Positions 1 through 13,540 of a stretch of 64,000 nucleotides of DNA are shown here, in pieces (within the stretch, counting starts at the first letter, position 1; each line of letters opens with the position of its first letter). Position numbers and translations under genes: made by a program. Origin of the DNA: Epiperipatus broadwayi (Eukaryota > Onychophora > Udeonychophora > Euonychophora > Peripatidae); NCBI GenBank assembly GCA_028023455.1, contig JAQFVV010012396.1, positions 8,658,085 through 8,722,084 of the forward strand, read 5' to 3'. The notes under the pieces were generated by a model, which was not told where the DNA came from, made no database searches, and worked only from the letters and a program-made list of their open reading frames with translations.

Positions 1-1459
1 CCTGGAGCCTTTCCTTTCTTCATACACTTAATTGCATGTCTCACTTCTTCATTTAAAATTCTGGACAATTCGGAAGATGTAATAGATATAGGAGGTACTT
101 GTTCTTTATTACTATATAATTCTTGATAAAAATCTTCTACCAATTTCATGATGTCATCTCTTTTTTTAGTAATAATTCCATCTTTTTTTCATTGCAGATA
201 TAAATTTCCTACCAATACCAAAATTTTGTTTAACCTTTTTGAGACTTTTATTTTCTTCTACAGCTTTCCTTGCTATTTCACAGTTATACTTTCTTATATC
301 ATTTTCAACTCTTTTCCGTACCATTTTACAAAATTCGAGATATTCAATTCTTTTTAATACATCATTTTTGTATATCTTCATATTCCTTCTTTTCTTCATA
401 AATTCTCTAGTCTCAGTAGAAATTTTATTAGTCAATTGCTGCTTTTTTTTACCAGCTATGTTTGTTGCCGTTTTTAAAAGTGTATCAGTTATTTTCATAT
501 TAATTTCATTCAAATCTGAATCATGTTCAAAATCTCCTAACACTTGAAACCTATTTGTAAGTTCCAATTTAAATTCATTAGAATGTTTCTGAAGATTAGG
601 AATATCAACTGTAAATATTGTTTTTTTCAATAATTTTTGTCTCTCTAGTTTTACATTAGCACATAACTTACACCTTACTAATCGATGATCACTTCCTGTG
701 TTAAATTTATTAAGAACATTACAATCTTGAAATATGTATTTTCTGTTAGTCAAAATATAATCCAATTCTGCTGTACCTTCATTTGGATGCTTCCATGTCC
801 ATTTCCTTTTAACATTTTTCTCAAAAAATGAATTCATAATATAAAGTTTTTCCTTTTCTGCAAACTCCACAAGTCTATGTCCTCTCTCATTTCTATTACC
901 ATAACCAAAATTATCTACACCACTTTCATCTTTCATTTGTTTACCAATTCTAGCATTAAAGTCTCCCATAACAATTTTAAAATGTTGTTTACTCTGATCA
1001 AAAGCCTTTTGTACATCCTTATAAAAATCTTCTACTACTTCATCACTATGAGAACTTGTTGGGGCATAAACCTGAATTATCTGCATTTGGTATCTGCTAT
1101 TAAGTTGTATAACTAATCTTGCCACTCTGTCTGATACACCATCAATCTCCACAATATTGTTCTTCCACTTTTTATTTATAATGAATCCTACGTCCACTTT
1201 TTAAATCAATTGTCTCTTCACCTTTTCTTCTAACTTCACAAAGTCCAATAATATCCCATTTAATATAAGAGAGTTCTTTTTCTAATTCTTGCAATCTTCC
1301 TTCACTTGAAAGTGATCTGCAGTTGTAAGTACCTAAATAAAAAGTCATCATCAAATGGCAGCCTGGGTCCACAATCAGGGGATTCTTAGCACCCTCTGCC
1401 TTCGGCCACCAACCGCTGCCTTGGTTGGTGACTTTACAGCCTCCTGGGAATAAGGCCAT
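1..1459 (-). pseudogene. RTE-like LINE ORF, 5' part (copy 1), broken
   Basis: Encodes the apurinic-type endonuclease and the start of the reverse transcriptase of a non-LTR retrotransposon of the type often annotated as 'endonuclease-reverse transcriptase' or 'craniofacial development protein 2-like'. Visible endonuclease signatures are GTYNCRSLSSEGR near the start, GLCEVRRKG, QVYAPTSSHSDE, MGDFNARIGKQ and GSDHRLVRCKL. The protein begins near 1459 in one frame and continues from 1197 in another, with residues missing at the junction. A further frameshift lies near 180, after ISAMKK, where copy 2 reads on as IRKKDGIITKK. The element runs off the left edge of the window, so its RT core is not seen. 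It is about 95% alike by eye to copy 2 at 6.9-9.5 kb, so both are fairly young. Clade assignment to RTE is from family knowledge and moderately sure. Confidence 0.85.
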
Positions 1460-1800
1460 GCTTTATTTTTGTCTGTCATAATTGTATATATGTATTGGAA
1501 AAATATTTATCATTTACACAAACATTCATTCTGCCTTATCAGGCACTGAGAAGAAAGACCATGGTGTTTCTTGATCTTAAACTCAGAGGTAAAAAGCCAA
1601 TAAACTCACCACACTGGCTAATGTGTGTTGGTGAGCAGCCCATCCATGTTCGTATACTATATGAATAATCACATAGTAATAACAGCTGCAACGACAAGAA
1701 CGTATGGACATTTAGGAATTTGCCCTGCTCGGTTCCTTTAAGGCCTCCAAGAGGAATCAAAGGGTCACCTTTCAGTTAATAACAAACTCCTTTCTGCAGC
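1460..1800 (-). mobile_element. Probable 5' leader of the RTE-like LINE
   Basis: Non-coding sequence directly upstream of the LINE start. Recognisably similar sequence, including the stretch around 'aaagggtc...ttcagt...taataacaaac', recurs at 33.9-34.24 kb, again upstream of an older copy of the same LINE. I therefore infer that it is the 5' untranslated leader. A 73-codon reading frame inside it has no family resemblance. Confidence 0.5.
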
Positions 1801-1975
1801 CAAGATCTCATTATATATATGTGTATATCTTTGGATGGTTATAGTATCCAGATTCAAACCCATATCTATCTATCTGTTATAATTATATATATGTGTGTAG
1901 ATCTTTGGATGGTTATAGTATCCAGATTCAAAACCATATCTATCTATCTGTTATAAAAAATTACCATTGTAATAT
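1801..1975. repeat. 74-bp tandem repeat, block 1
   Basis: Two units with a period of about 74 bp share 'ctttggatggttatagta' and 'tccagattcaaa' followed by ATCT repeats and TA/TG runs. The same block recurs almost unchanged at 4290-4468. It is a dispersed satellite-like duplication with no coding content. Confidence 0.85.
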
Positions 1976-4085
1976 ATATTATACCAGATACTCGATTTAT
2001 TCTGAAACAGAGGGCGCCACCAGACCACTATGTGTCTGGAAAATTTGTTTACTGTGATCAGAATAGATGATGATGATGGTTTACACCGACTAGACTCAGG
2101 GAGAAACAAGAGATCTTAAATTGTTTAGACAATTGAGACAAAAGCACAAAGACAAATGTCAGCCAAATTAAGTTTAAACATATTTCATAAATTTTATTAT
2201 GAGAAAATAAATTATTAAATATAAGTTTATGACACAATAGATGGGGGTTAACTCAGGCGTGTACCAGACATACTAAAGGCAAAGCTATGAGAGACTGACT
2301 GATCTTCTAATAAACAAATTTAAAAGGGAGGAAGCAAATTTCATTCAGCAGAGGATTCACCTAAACATTGGTTTTCACTTTCAGATATTTAAACCATATG
2401 CCCCTGAAATAGATCAAAGAATCCAGCACCGATGAGCTGTTCAAGATCTAAAACTTGGTCAGACCTCGAATGTCCTTATATCGGTATGAGCTGCACCTAT
2501 TACTATGTTTAAAATAACGGTGATTGATCCACCTCAAGAACAACCGACAAACATGACCGAAATGAAGAAACAATTAAAACTGGTGAATCCCAGCCAAACG
2601 ATTGGCGAAAATTACTTTTTAAAATTAATAATTAAAGATCCCACTAAGGGACAAGTAAATAATTAGAAAAACAGTTATGTCTGGCCAGCATTTAAAGAAA
2701 ATAAACTTACAAACAAATTCTGAGTACACGCTCTGACAAATTTAAAGCACACATAATAAATACAAAAAGAAATCTATCAGAGAGTGCACATGAGTACGAA
2801 ATATCAAAAGTTTAAATACTCTAGCAGAACAAAAGTATTGCTCACCTGTAATTTAAAAAAGGATAAATTTTATCTTCCTGCTGACGACTTATAAAATTAC
2901 AAAGAAAAACACAATTCTAATTTCCGCCTTTAGAGATATTAGAAACGAAATCTCCACCTGTGAAAATCAGACAATAAAGTCGTCAGCCAAAAGAGTTTTG
3001 GAGGTTTAGCAAGAGGGCAAACATAGAGTATAAAATTAATTATCGAATACTAAATAATTACAGGTAAGCATAAAAAAATATATACAAGACTGCTAAAGCA
3101 TTTACAAAAGCGAGGCATAAAATATAAAACTCATTCGTCACTCTCCAATAAACAAAACTGAAAGCAAATTGGAAGCTTAAAACTAAGATTCCAAGACACA
3201 CTATAAAATATTGGAAAACACAGCAAATATTAGATATGAGGCTATATTGATTTAAGAAGACATTTATGATTAGATTGAGCGGAGATTTAATGAGAATTAA
3301 TTTACCCTGGGAAGAATAAAAATGAAAATACTTACCTTTTGGTAAAACAAAGTTCACATAGAGTGCGCACTTTTACTTAAGTTCATTTTCAGGTTCTTTA
3401 GGCAGCAAGGTAGATGTAGAGAGGTTCCGGCTTCGTTTAGGTGTTCAAGGCATTACTGGGGCAAACTTGGAAGTCAGAGATCCATCTTTTGTGGAGTTAG
3501 CAAGCCATTTGAGTGGTGATAACAAGTATAGAATTTTTCATTTTTGCAAGCGAAAGTATTTAATAACAGCTGATGTCCTTTAACTAAGAAATTTAAATGT
3601 CCGTGCTGATATAACTTTCACGTGAGAAAACCACTTGTCTTTCTCTCAAAAATGAATTAACTGACACTCCAAATTTTTGGGGCTATTTATACGTTGCTCC
3701 ATTTCCCGCGAAACACTTTACTTGTTGTCCAATTTCTACACCTTAGGCAGGGCAAATATTAATCTCCCTCTCAATCTATCTAAGAATTCTACCCAGGGTT
3801 TATTGAAATGAAAACAACAACATAAAAATCAAATCTCCGCTATCAAAATTGTTTACAATAATTAAAATAAAAGCAACAGGAATGCAATTAGCTAGCCAGC
3901 TTGTTTTTAAATCAAATGGATTTAAAAACAGGCGGTATATGAAAACTATTTTAAAATAAATCGATAAACATTTTTTAAAAATCCGTTTTACATATAAACG
4001 CGTGTGTACTTCGATACACGCATTCTTTTTAAATAATACTGCAAATTTAAACTCCACGTTTAATGAAAATTAAAAGCTTAATAAA
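1976..4085. other. AT-rich DNA without a recognisable gene
   Basis: No reading frame here has a family resemblance. The stretch 3590-3780 is less AT-rich and contains 'ctatttatacgttg', which may be an old promoter or LTR, but no matching partner was found. An imperfect inverted repeat lies at about 2843-2895 and 2965-3065. Both arms carry 'ctgacgact', which does not fold into a hammerhead. Confidence 0.5.
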
Positions 4086-4134
4086 TTTCCCTTTTTTGTA
4101 ATGACACCATTGAATCGGATTTCAATCAGGTTCA

Positions 4135-4135
<1 letters not shown>

Positions 4136-4178
<43 letters not shown>

Positions 4179-4461
4179 AAAGTTTTAAAAGCCATACTAA
4201 TAAGAGCAAATAACATCGAGAAGATGGGTTAATGGATTTATCCAGAGTAGTGATTGTCTTTTTCCAGATATCGATAATCACGGATCTTGAAGATCTCATT
4301 ATATATATGTGTATATCTTTGGATAGTTATAGTATCCAGATTCAAACCCATATATATCTATCTGTTATAATTATATATATATATGTGTAGATCTTTGGAT
4401 GGTTATAGTATCCAGATTCAAACCCATATCTTTCTATCTGTTATAAAAAATTACCATTGTA

Positions 4462-4501
<40 letters not shown>

Positions 4502-4610
4502 AAAGTTTTAAAAACCATACTAATAAGAGCAAATAACATCGAGAAGATGGGTTAATGGATTTATCCAGAGTAGTGATTGTCTTTTTCCAGATATCGATAA
4601 TCCCGGGATA
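4136..4610. repeat. Tandem duplication with TA/TG microsatellites
   Basis: A unit made of (TA)n(TG)n followed by about 105 bp ('aagttttaaaa...ccatactaataagagc' to 'ccagatatcgataatc') occurs at 4136-4283 and again at 4462-4605. The 74-bp repeat block of 1.8 kb (4290-4468) sits between them. Confidence 0.85.
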
Positions 4611-4619
4611 AAAAAGATG

Positions 4620-6760
4620 TTTTTTCCCAGGATCCTGAGATTTCCTGGGATTATTGTAGGTGGAATTAAAAGCAAAAATTTCACAGTATTTTATTTATTT
4701 ATATATAAACAACAAAGATAAATGAATTCAAAACTTACTTTCCAGAAAATTAACATTTTCTTTTTAAACTATGACAGACTAGTGATTACATTATTAAAAA
4801 TTTTTTTTTCTTTTACTTTCGTTTTTTTAAAGACTGATTTGGCGATTGATATGTAATATGAACGTTTTAGTTATAAATAGTCCTGCAGCCGAAAAGGACC
4901 TTTCAGCTCCTACACTCGTTGGTGGTATGGATTCAAGAGCATCCATTAATTTTATTACATTTGGTGATTTTTCTCCAGTTGCCTCAAAGATTTCAAATTC
5001 CTTAGATATATTCTTTGCAAGTTATTGACCTTCAGCTTCATGTTGAGGGTCTTTAGAAACATATTCAATTTGTTTTATTTGACATGCCAATTTCTCACCA
5101 AGCTTCTGCTGTCTCTCACTCTCAGTGTCACTCTCTCCCTCTGAATCAGAATCTGAGTGTGATGAATGAGATTGTGATGCTTCAGAAGAGGAAAACCCAA
5201 GAAAAGTTATTATTTATTTTGCTGAAACCAATAAGGCTGATTTGCTTGGAAATGGTTGTAACTTGGTTTCTATTATTTTTCTATTTCTTTTATAATACAT
5301 TTTTCCAGTTTATTATATACTTCAATAATCGAACCAAAGCTTTTTGCCTTCTCTTTTTATTCTTAAAATTTGTGTTTCCTGAACATTTCTTCAAAAAATA
5401 GAATTTTCAAAATTCTTGTACAATGAAAGAAAAAATTCCCTTTGCAATAAGAAGTGTCGCATCATGACTGCAAAGATTTTGCAATCCAATTTTGATGGGT
5501 TTCAACGCACGCATAAGGTCATTAAGAGTTGTATACTCTGCATCACATATTGGATATTTTATATTATAGTCCATCATTGTTTTTTCAATTTGTGATTTTC
5601 ACTGTAAAAATCGTTCTCACATGCCTACCAAACTGTTCCATCTCGTTTTAGAATTAAATACTAGGCTTAAACTTTCTTGTTCAATGAAGATTTAATGTAA
5701 TTCTGTAGAGTATCATTTTTCAAGGGAGACTTTCAGATCATTCACACAATTATTCTAATTTTATTAATGATATTAGCTATGTTTAATGTACTGGAAAATA
5801 GGTCATCTCTGTTATCACATTTTTGTTTCTTATCGGGATTGTTTTTGAAGCTTAGATTTGAATTGTAATTTTCCATTTCATCCCCTTCAAAATCTCCCTT
5901 GCTTTCTTTAGTTGTTTCTATCTCAATTACATCTTCAGAATCATTATATCTCTTGTATAGAACCACATATTGCAAGGTGTATATTGTGGGCATAGCAAAG
6001 CTTATGTTCACAATCTATCAACTGTCAGAATTTCACCATGAGACTGACCCCATCCATTATGCACACAAATAAATGATACTCTGTTGATAATTTAAACTCC
6101 AATAACTTCCGTTTTACTTCTTCAAGCATTTTCTTAGCACTTATTCTACCATTAATAGCAATGATTCCATTCTGAAATTTGTATTTATCTTGAAAAACAT
6201 TGATATTTAAATAACATTTGTTTTTAAGAGACAATTATTTGTCTAGAGGAGGCTGAATCGATTACCATTTTTTAAAGATTGTTAAATTTTTATATTTTTC
6301 ATAATATTATACTGTTTATACACTAATTGCATAACATGATTGGGACTTTTAGGAAGAAGCAAACCCTTTTTACTGAATACTTGCTGAATAAATTCACTTT
6401 TACACATGGCACTGATAAGAAATCCATCTATAGCTACAAACTTTACAATGATTTCTTCTTTTGTGCCTTTCTTTAAAAAAAAAAAGGTTAGTTGAGAATG
6501 AACACTTTTTAACATTTTGAAGAGTTTTCTACAGATTCATCCAAATGCAGAACATTTGAGGTTACAATCATTTGCCTACATAGACTTCTCAATAGAATGT
6601 TCAGTTTTTAAATGCTGAAGCAAGCACTTGTAGAAAAACCTTTACATTTGAACATTGCACCACAATGACTACATTTTGCTTTTACATTATTATTACATTT
6701 AATGAAATATTGCCAGATGAATGTTTTTGATCTCTCTGTTATCACAAAATATTAAAAAAA
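4620..6760 (-). pseudogene. hAT transposase pseudogene
   Basis: Reading the minus strand from about 6745 downwards gives the parts of a hAT transposase in order. A BED-type zinc finger comes first (CSHCGAMFKCKGFSTS, about 6690-6630). Next is the AIDGF motif with a hAT-typical stretch (6515-6282), then YLNINV...FKLSTEYHLF...MDG (6234-6025), then an acidic insert (6011-5742). It ends with the hAT C-terminal dimerisation motif SVGAERSFSAAGLFITK (about 4930-4880). Reading frames change several times and stops are frequent, so the gene is dead. The 3' boundary lies near inverted 'cctgggatt'-type sequence at 4595-4650. A similar terminal fragment occurs at 13.33-13.39 kb. The family is recognised from motif order; terminal repeats were not fully resolved. 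Confidence 0.8.
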
Positions 6761-6869
6761 AATATGGAAAGTGACTTAACTGCAAAAGGATCTTTCAAGA
6801 AAAATGATGACAATGACATTACAGAGATGTGTAAAAAAGAGCTTTGCTTTTCATTTTCTGTTTTATCAT

Positions 6870-9452
6870 CATCATCAACCCTTATCAATCCACTGCAGGA
6901 TGAAGGTCTCTCCAAGTTTAATCCATCTTCTCCGATCTTTAGCTTCTCTTTTCCACAACACCCCTGCACATTTTCTTATTTCATCCATCCATCTCACATG
7001 TGGTCTCTTTCTGGGTCTTTTACAATCTCTTGGAATCCAGTTTAAAATTTCAATTGTCCATCTATTATCAGTTCTTCTAGTAATATGTCCAGCCAAACTC
7101 CATTTCAATCTTTTAATTTTTTCAATAAGGTCAGTAACACCTGTTTGTTGTCTTACCCATACATTGCGTTTTCGATCTCTTCTTCTTACTCCCAACATAC
7201 ATCTCTCCATACTCCTTTGAGTGGTCTGAAGTCTCTGTATTGCTCTTCTATTAAGTGTCCAAGTCTCAGATCCATAAGTAAGAACTGGTAAAACACATTT
7301 GTTAAAAACCATTCTTTTCAAACACATAGGCATATTTCTTTTTAGTATCAAGTTATTTCTACCAAAAGCACTCCAACCAAGTTTAATTCTATGATTAATT
7401 TCCTCCATTATGTTTCCATCTGTATTAATAATCTGACTAGGTATTTGTAACTGTTAACTTCTTCTAATTCTTCATAATCAATCTTTATTTTCATATTTTG
7501 AGCAAATCGATTAAACATTACTTTAGTCTTTTTAACATTTATCTTTAGCCCTACTTTTCTACTTTCATCTGCTAACTCCTGCAACATTTCCTGCAGCTCT
7601 GAAGCATTACTTGCAAAAACAATTACATCATCTGCAAAATCTAAATGACTTAAATACTCTCCATTTACTTTCATTCCTTTAGTTTACCATTTTAATCCAC
7701 AAAATACTTCTTGCAGCACTGTTGTAAAAAGTTTTGGAGATATGGAGTCACCTTGCCTTACACCTTTCTCAATGTTGATTTTTCCAGTATCATTATGTAA
7801 TCTAATTGTTGCTGTTGCATTTTTATAAATATTCTTTAAAATATGACAATATCCTGGATCTATACCTTGATGATCCAATGCTTTAATCAATGAAGAAATG
7901 TGTATAGAATCGAATGCCTTTTCATAATCTACAAATCCAAAACATAATGACAACTCATATTCATTTGTCCTTTCTATGACTTCTCTCAATACCTGGATAT
8001 GATCTATTGTACTAAAACCACTTTTAAATCCAGCTTGTTCTCTTGGTTGGTGGAAATCCAAAGTTGTCTGTAGACGAGTTGCAATTATCTTGGTAAAAAT
8101 TTTATATAAAACTGATAAAAGGCTGATAGGTCTGTAATTTCTAATATCTTCTTTATCACCTTTTTTAAATATTAATATTATTACTGCATTCTTCCAATCT
8201 TCCGGTACATCTTTATCATTTAGACATTTGGTATATAACTTTGCTAAAATTGTTTCTATTTCTTCACCTCCTTCTTTTAATATATCATTTATAATTCCAT
8301 CATTTCCTGGAGCCTTTCCTTTCTTCATACATTTAATTGCATGTCTCACTTCTTCATTTAAAATTCTGGGCAATTCGGAAGATGTAATAGATATAGGAGG
8401 TACTTGTTCTTTATTACTATATAATTCTTGATAAAAATCTTCTACCAATTTCATGATGTCATCTCTCTTTTTAGTAATAATTCCATCTTTTTTTCTTATT
8501 GCAGATATAAATTTCCTACCAATACCAAAATGTTGTTTAACATTCTTGAGACTTTTATTTTCTTCTACAGCTTTCCTTGCTATTTCACAGTTATACTTTC
8601 TTATATCATTTTCAACTCTTTTCCGTACCATTTTACAAAATTCGAGATATTCAATTCTTTTTAATACATCATTTTTGTATATCTTCATATTCCTTCTTTT
8701 CTTCATAAATTCTCTAGTCTCAGTAGAAATTTTATTAGTCAATTGCTGCTTTTTTCTACCAGCTATCTTTGTTGCAGTTTTTAAAAGTGTATCAGTTATT
8801 TTCATATTAATTTCATTCAAATCTGAATCATGTTCAAAATCTCCTAACATTTGAAACCTATTTGTAAGTTCTAATTTAAATTCATTAGAATGTTTCTGAA
8901 GATTAGGAATATCAACTGTAAATATTGTTTTTCTCAATAATTTTTGTCTCTCTAGTTTTACATTAACACGTAACTTACACCTTACTAATCGATGATCACT
9001 TCCTGTGTTAAATTTATTAAGAACATTACAATCTTGAAATATGTATTTCCTGTTAGTCAAAATATAATCCAATTCTGCTGTACCTTCATTTGGATGCTTC
9101 CATGTCCATTTCCTTTTAACATTTTTCTCAAAAAATGAATTCATAATATAAAGTTTTTCTTTTTCTGCAAACTCCACAAGTCTATGTCCTCTCTCATTTC
9201 TATTACCATAACCAAAATTACCTACAGCAATTTCATCTTTCATTTGTCTACCAATTCTATCATTAAAGTCTCCCATAACAATTTTAAAATGTTGTTTACT
9301 CTGATCAAAAGCCTTTTGTACATCCATATAAAAATCTTCTACTACTTCATCACTATGAGAACTTGTTGGGGCATAAACCTGAATTATCTGCATTTGGTAT
9401 CTGCTATTAAGTTGTATAACTAATCTTGCAACTCTGTCTGATACACCATCAA
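6870..9452 (-). pseudogene. RTE-like LINE ORF (copy 2), 5'-truncated
   Basis: This is the longest LINE copy. It holds part of the endonuclease (MGDFNDRIGRQ, GSDHRLVRCKL), then the reverse transcriptase with KGKAPGNDGI, FKKGDKEDIRNYRPISLLS, FVDYEKAFDSIH, GVRQGDSISPKLF and the catalytic FADD box. The C-terminal tail has CVLPVLTYGSETWTLN and GHITRRTDNRW. Three lesions are seen. The 5' end is cut at about 9452 inside the endonuclease, next to a TA run. An in-frame TAA at 7684-7686 falls just before the FADD segment. A frameshift near 7408-7440 separates the palm from the C-terminal tail. The frames 7684-9477 and 7408-7674 are the same phase, so only the stop divides them. It is not able to make a full protein as written. 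Confidence 0.9.
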
Positions 9453-9490
9453 TATATATATATACAATCTTCTCCACTACAACTCTTCAG

Positions 9491-9534
9491 CCAACTGAGA
9501 AATGCTAATTCAGCATGAAATATATATATATTGG
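9491..9534 (+). ncRNA. Hammerhead ribozyme motif, family C copy 1
   Basis: Type-I hammerhead layout. Stem I is CCAA (9491) paired to UUGG (9531-9534). The core is CUGAGAA, where the canonical form is CUGANGA, so G8 is A. Stem II is AUGCU/AGCAU with a 5-nt loop. GAAA lies at 9517-9520, then a self-complementary TA stem III and the cleavage triplet AUA before UUGG. The G8 change should reduce or abolish cleavage. It lies directly upstream of truncated LINE copy 2. Confidence 0.65.
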
Positions 9535-9539
9535 AGATC

Positions 9540-12500
9540 ATATATCTTTTTCACATGTATGTGGTCATGTATATTGGTTATATTGGATAGAGTGGAAGAC
9601 TGTAGAGAGTTTGAAAGTCTGCGTTTTAATCCCCTTTTATTACACCTAGGTTAAGTATATACATTATAATTGTATTTCAATCTATATACATATTGCAAAT
9701 GAAACATATGAAAAAAATTATCTAAATAAAAATAATACACATCTTTATTGCTGACGATCTCAAATTATGAAGAAACTATTTATCTTGCCAGCACTCGATG
9801 ATTACACACACACATGCACACCACACACACACACATATATATATATTGTAACCCTCTAAAGTGTGGTCAACTACATAACATAAGTGCACTGTGCATCGTA
9901 ACCTCGATCACTGATCAATTCCCGCTACACATTGTCAGCTATTAAGAGCTGTATCCACAAGCATATTATGCTATCTATTTTTATGCACCAAAGACCACAA
10001 CCAACATCTAGAGCAACTTACCACAGACCAAACCAATGATCTAACATAAACTTTTATGATTTAATTTGATCGCAGCCAGGGTGTACCGCGAAGACCTATC
10101 ATAGTAGTATGATAAAATACAGTAAACAAATTATAAGTGCAATGTTATTATTTTACAAACCTTAATTTGCGATTTTTATTGTATGAGACCCGATGGCCGA
10201 CCATGTACAAGATGGCATAATTTGTAGAACTACATAAGATTATGAAAATTTAAACCATCTATATGATTTTTAATACACATGCTAGTCCAGGTAAAGCTTT
10301 GCAATAAATAAACATAAATACTTGGGTTCCTTTTTTATAGTTTACTATATCACTGAGACTCTTTTTATACTGACAAATGACAATTTAAAATGTTAAGTAA
10401 ATATATTCAATCATATCATTATTTGGTAAATCTGTTTACAGGTTTACCAATCAATTTGTATTGTATACTAGATCAACTACGCAAAGCCAAAATGATGGAA
10501 AAGGTAAATGGGATTTTATTGTACCCCCCACATCATAAACTACCAAAGACTAAAAGCATCCAAATGTTTTTTCAAAATATCACTAAACTCTTATATCATG
10601 TTGACAATATTATGTACTTCAATGTATGCTCTATCCAAGGTTTATGATTTCTGATTTTAAGAATGACACATAGCAACGGCACAGTAAGTTTAATTATAAA
10701 TCAACGTTTATTTACAAATTTATGAATAATAAATAATTAATTCTAATGTTATAATTAAAGACATAAATAAACAAATAAAATAAATAAATTATAATTCCAT
10801 CGACTTTCTTCAATAATATATCATAGGTACGGTTTTAAAAACCTAATCATACCTTATTTTCAATTTGATATAATGAATCTTGAGCAAATTATACTAAATT
10901 CAACATCAACTCATGAAGCATTTAACATCATTTCCAGATTCAATAAATCCATACCGTAAAATTATACTAATATAATAAATAATATTATATCTGTAGGATT
11001 TAGCTATAATGTAATCATTAAATAAAATGAAAATTTAAACTTACACTCCGGTAAATAATAATCAACCGACAGTTAATTATTATGAAGTAACTTGAATAGA
11101 ATGTCCTGCTACAATTTGACGATCTAACTTATGAATTATGCTTACAAATGGAAGAAGATGATTTAGCAGATTAGCTAAAATACTTTGCCCAACTTATATC
11201 TATAAAGTAAAACATATTCCTGTGGATGTATTCATCTACACATAGGAATTAAATAATACTAAACGCTTTGTGGATTGATACACCATCATAAAGTAATACG
11301 TATAATTACACAATTCCGCGGATTAACCACCAGCGCTGGAATGAGTGTAAAATACAAATAATGGCAATTAAATAATCTGCAGATTAGCCACCAGCACAGA
11401 TTAATGCCTTTTAACATTATAAAACAACATTACTATTTACCTCATATTAAAGTGCAAAATCATCCTCCTCAGTTATTCTGATCATTCAGAATACGCTAAC
11501 ACTTTAGCAAATGTGGGTTCTTGCATAATAAAATGTTACACTAATCAGGACAACTAATGTACTAACTTATCTTGCTTAAAATCAAACATGTGTAATACAA
11601 TATAAGTAATATTAGTATAGGAATATAAATCTGGAAAGACTCACAAAATACCTCACAAAGATTGATACATCTCATAAATTCATTTAGTACCTTTTAAGCC
11701 TTTTCGCAAGCGCTATTCTCTTGAATAAGTATTTTATTCAACCCCTATTAATTTAAACTTAATAAATATAACTTATGAACTTCACATGCAAGTTCATATA
11801 ACGATAAAATTAAAGCAATGAATTATTCATCAAATACATAAAATCTAACAAGTGTATGTGTGATATAAATAAAATGTATAGCATTTTATAATTCAATACA
11901 TGAATTTTAGCAGGTGTGTGTCACAAATTAGATTGTATAGCATTTTATAACCATAAATATGATCCGTGAAATCCATGTACGATGTGTCGAACAATAAATG
12001 TACGAAGTAATAGCTATAATTATAATTAAATTCCATACATGTAATTTTATCCATTTGTGTTAGTTATTATAATCACTATTAGATTAACGATTTTACGTGG
12101 CTCCATAAACAAGAAACAATTTCAAAAACATGACATGCAGAACTTAAATGAAAATGTTTTTCATAAGTTATTAATTTCTACATTTCTCTATTAAAAATGT
12201 TCCAAGTTTATTGCATCCATGCTAATATTTATTTATCCACGCTTAAATCTGAGAATACTAATTATAGCAATTTATTTAATCATTCCACACTGACGATAAA
12301 TTAGAAAATAGCTTTGATCAATTATTTGAAGACTGTTTATTATCCAAATGGCAAACAATTAACTAGCAAATATATTACTGGCATTATAAAGTTAAATATC
12401 AATCAATACTATATTTTTATTAGAATTAGAAACGGAAATATTAAACTATGTTGATAACTTTAACATTTTACTTTAATTTAAACTTCTTCTTTTTTAAAAA

Positions 12501-13540
12501 ACAAATTTTCATATTTATAAAACTTCTGTAATTAAAATACTTATTTAAATTTTCCAAATTGTAGAACAATAAACATTTTAAAACATACCAAATTCTTGCA
12601 ATTAATTCTTTTAAACTGGGAAGCTCCGACATTTTAAATGCAATATTAGGAAATTATTACCGGTGATTTGATCCACTTGGCCAGCCGACTTGAACAGACT
12701 TTTAAATTTAGCAATTCATCTTAGAATTAAATACCACAATGTTATGTTTACGTTTATAGAAAATTTGTGGTAATCCGTTTACTTGTTAACTATTTTAAAA
12801 TAAGCTTATCAAAATTACGACATTTGCCTTTTACCATTTTTCTTTTCTTTTTCTCCCTCCAAAAGCAAACTAACAGACGATCTCCTCTTAAATTCACGCT
12901 CTTTTCTTTTTATACATTGAGACGCATACGTAATTACTGTATTTATTTTTAATAATTTATTTTAATTGAACAAATGGTTTTTTGTTAATTCAATATAAAT
13001 AATTTTTAAGATCATTTTAAACAAATAAAAACCAATTATCATTTTTAATAATATTTTATCAAATCTAATGTGTTGTCAAAATTTTTTAAAAAGTTAAACA
13101 TTATGATATGAATTAGTATATGGAACGAAGCAAATTTAAATTTATTAAAATAATATAAGAGAGTAATCTGTTCAAAGTGCGAATCAAGCCAATCGAATCA
13201 CCAAAGAAGACAGAGAAATTTTTTTATACTAGTTACATCAAATAATATATTTTATGCTAAAATATATGGTTTCAATATATATATATATAATGTGCATGTA
13301 AGACTGTAAGTATTGATATTTGAAATTAGTAATACAGAGACCGGGAAATCCTGGGATGAAAAACATTTCCTAGGATTTATCCTGCAGCTAAATTCAACCA
13401 GCATCCTAAAAACATTAATTAATCGAGATGCAAAAACAGTAGCTTCAGTGAAATGTCATCAGTAAAGGAAATAGTGTACTACTCTCATAAAGATCCATAT
13501 GTCTTTTCTAAATACGTACAAAACTATAAGTACTTTGTAA
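9540..13540. other. AT-rich DNA, no gene recognised
   Basis: Long gene-free stretch with CA and TA microsatellites near 9800-9850. None of the short frames (for example 10390-10647) resembles a known family. A 60-bp piece at 13330-13392 ('ccgggaaatcctgggat' and similar) resembles the end of the hAT element at 4.6 kb and is probably an hAT terminal remnant. Parts of 10.6-12.9 kb look like an old repeat but could not be assigned. Confidence 0.5.

Noticed and set aside
9745-9795. CUGACGA followed by GAAA on the plus strand
   Set aside because: Stem II would be only two base pairs, and no stem I can form around the presumed cut.
12285-12315. CUGACGA near a GAAA run
   Set aside because: No helices can be drawn. 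Chance match in AT-rich DNA.
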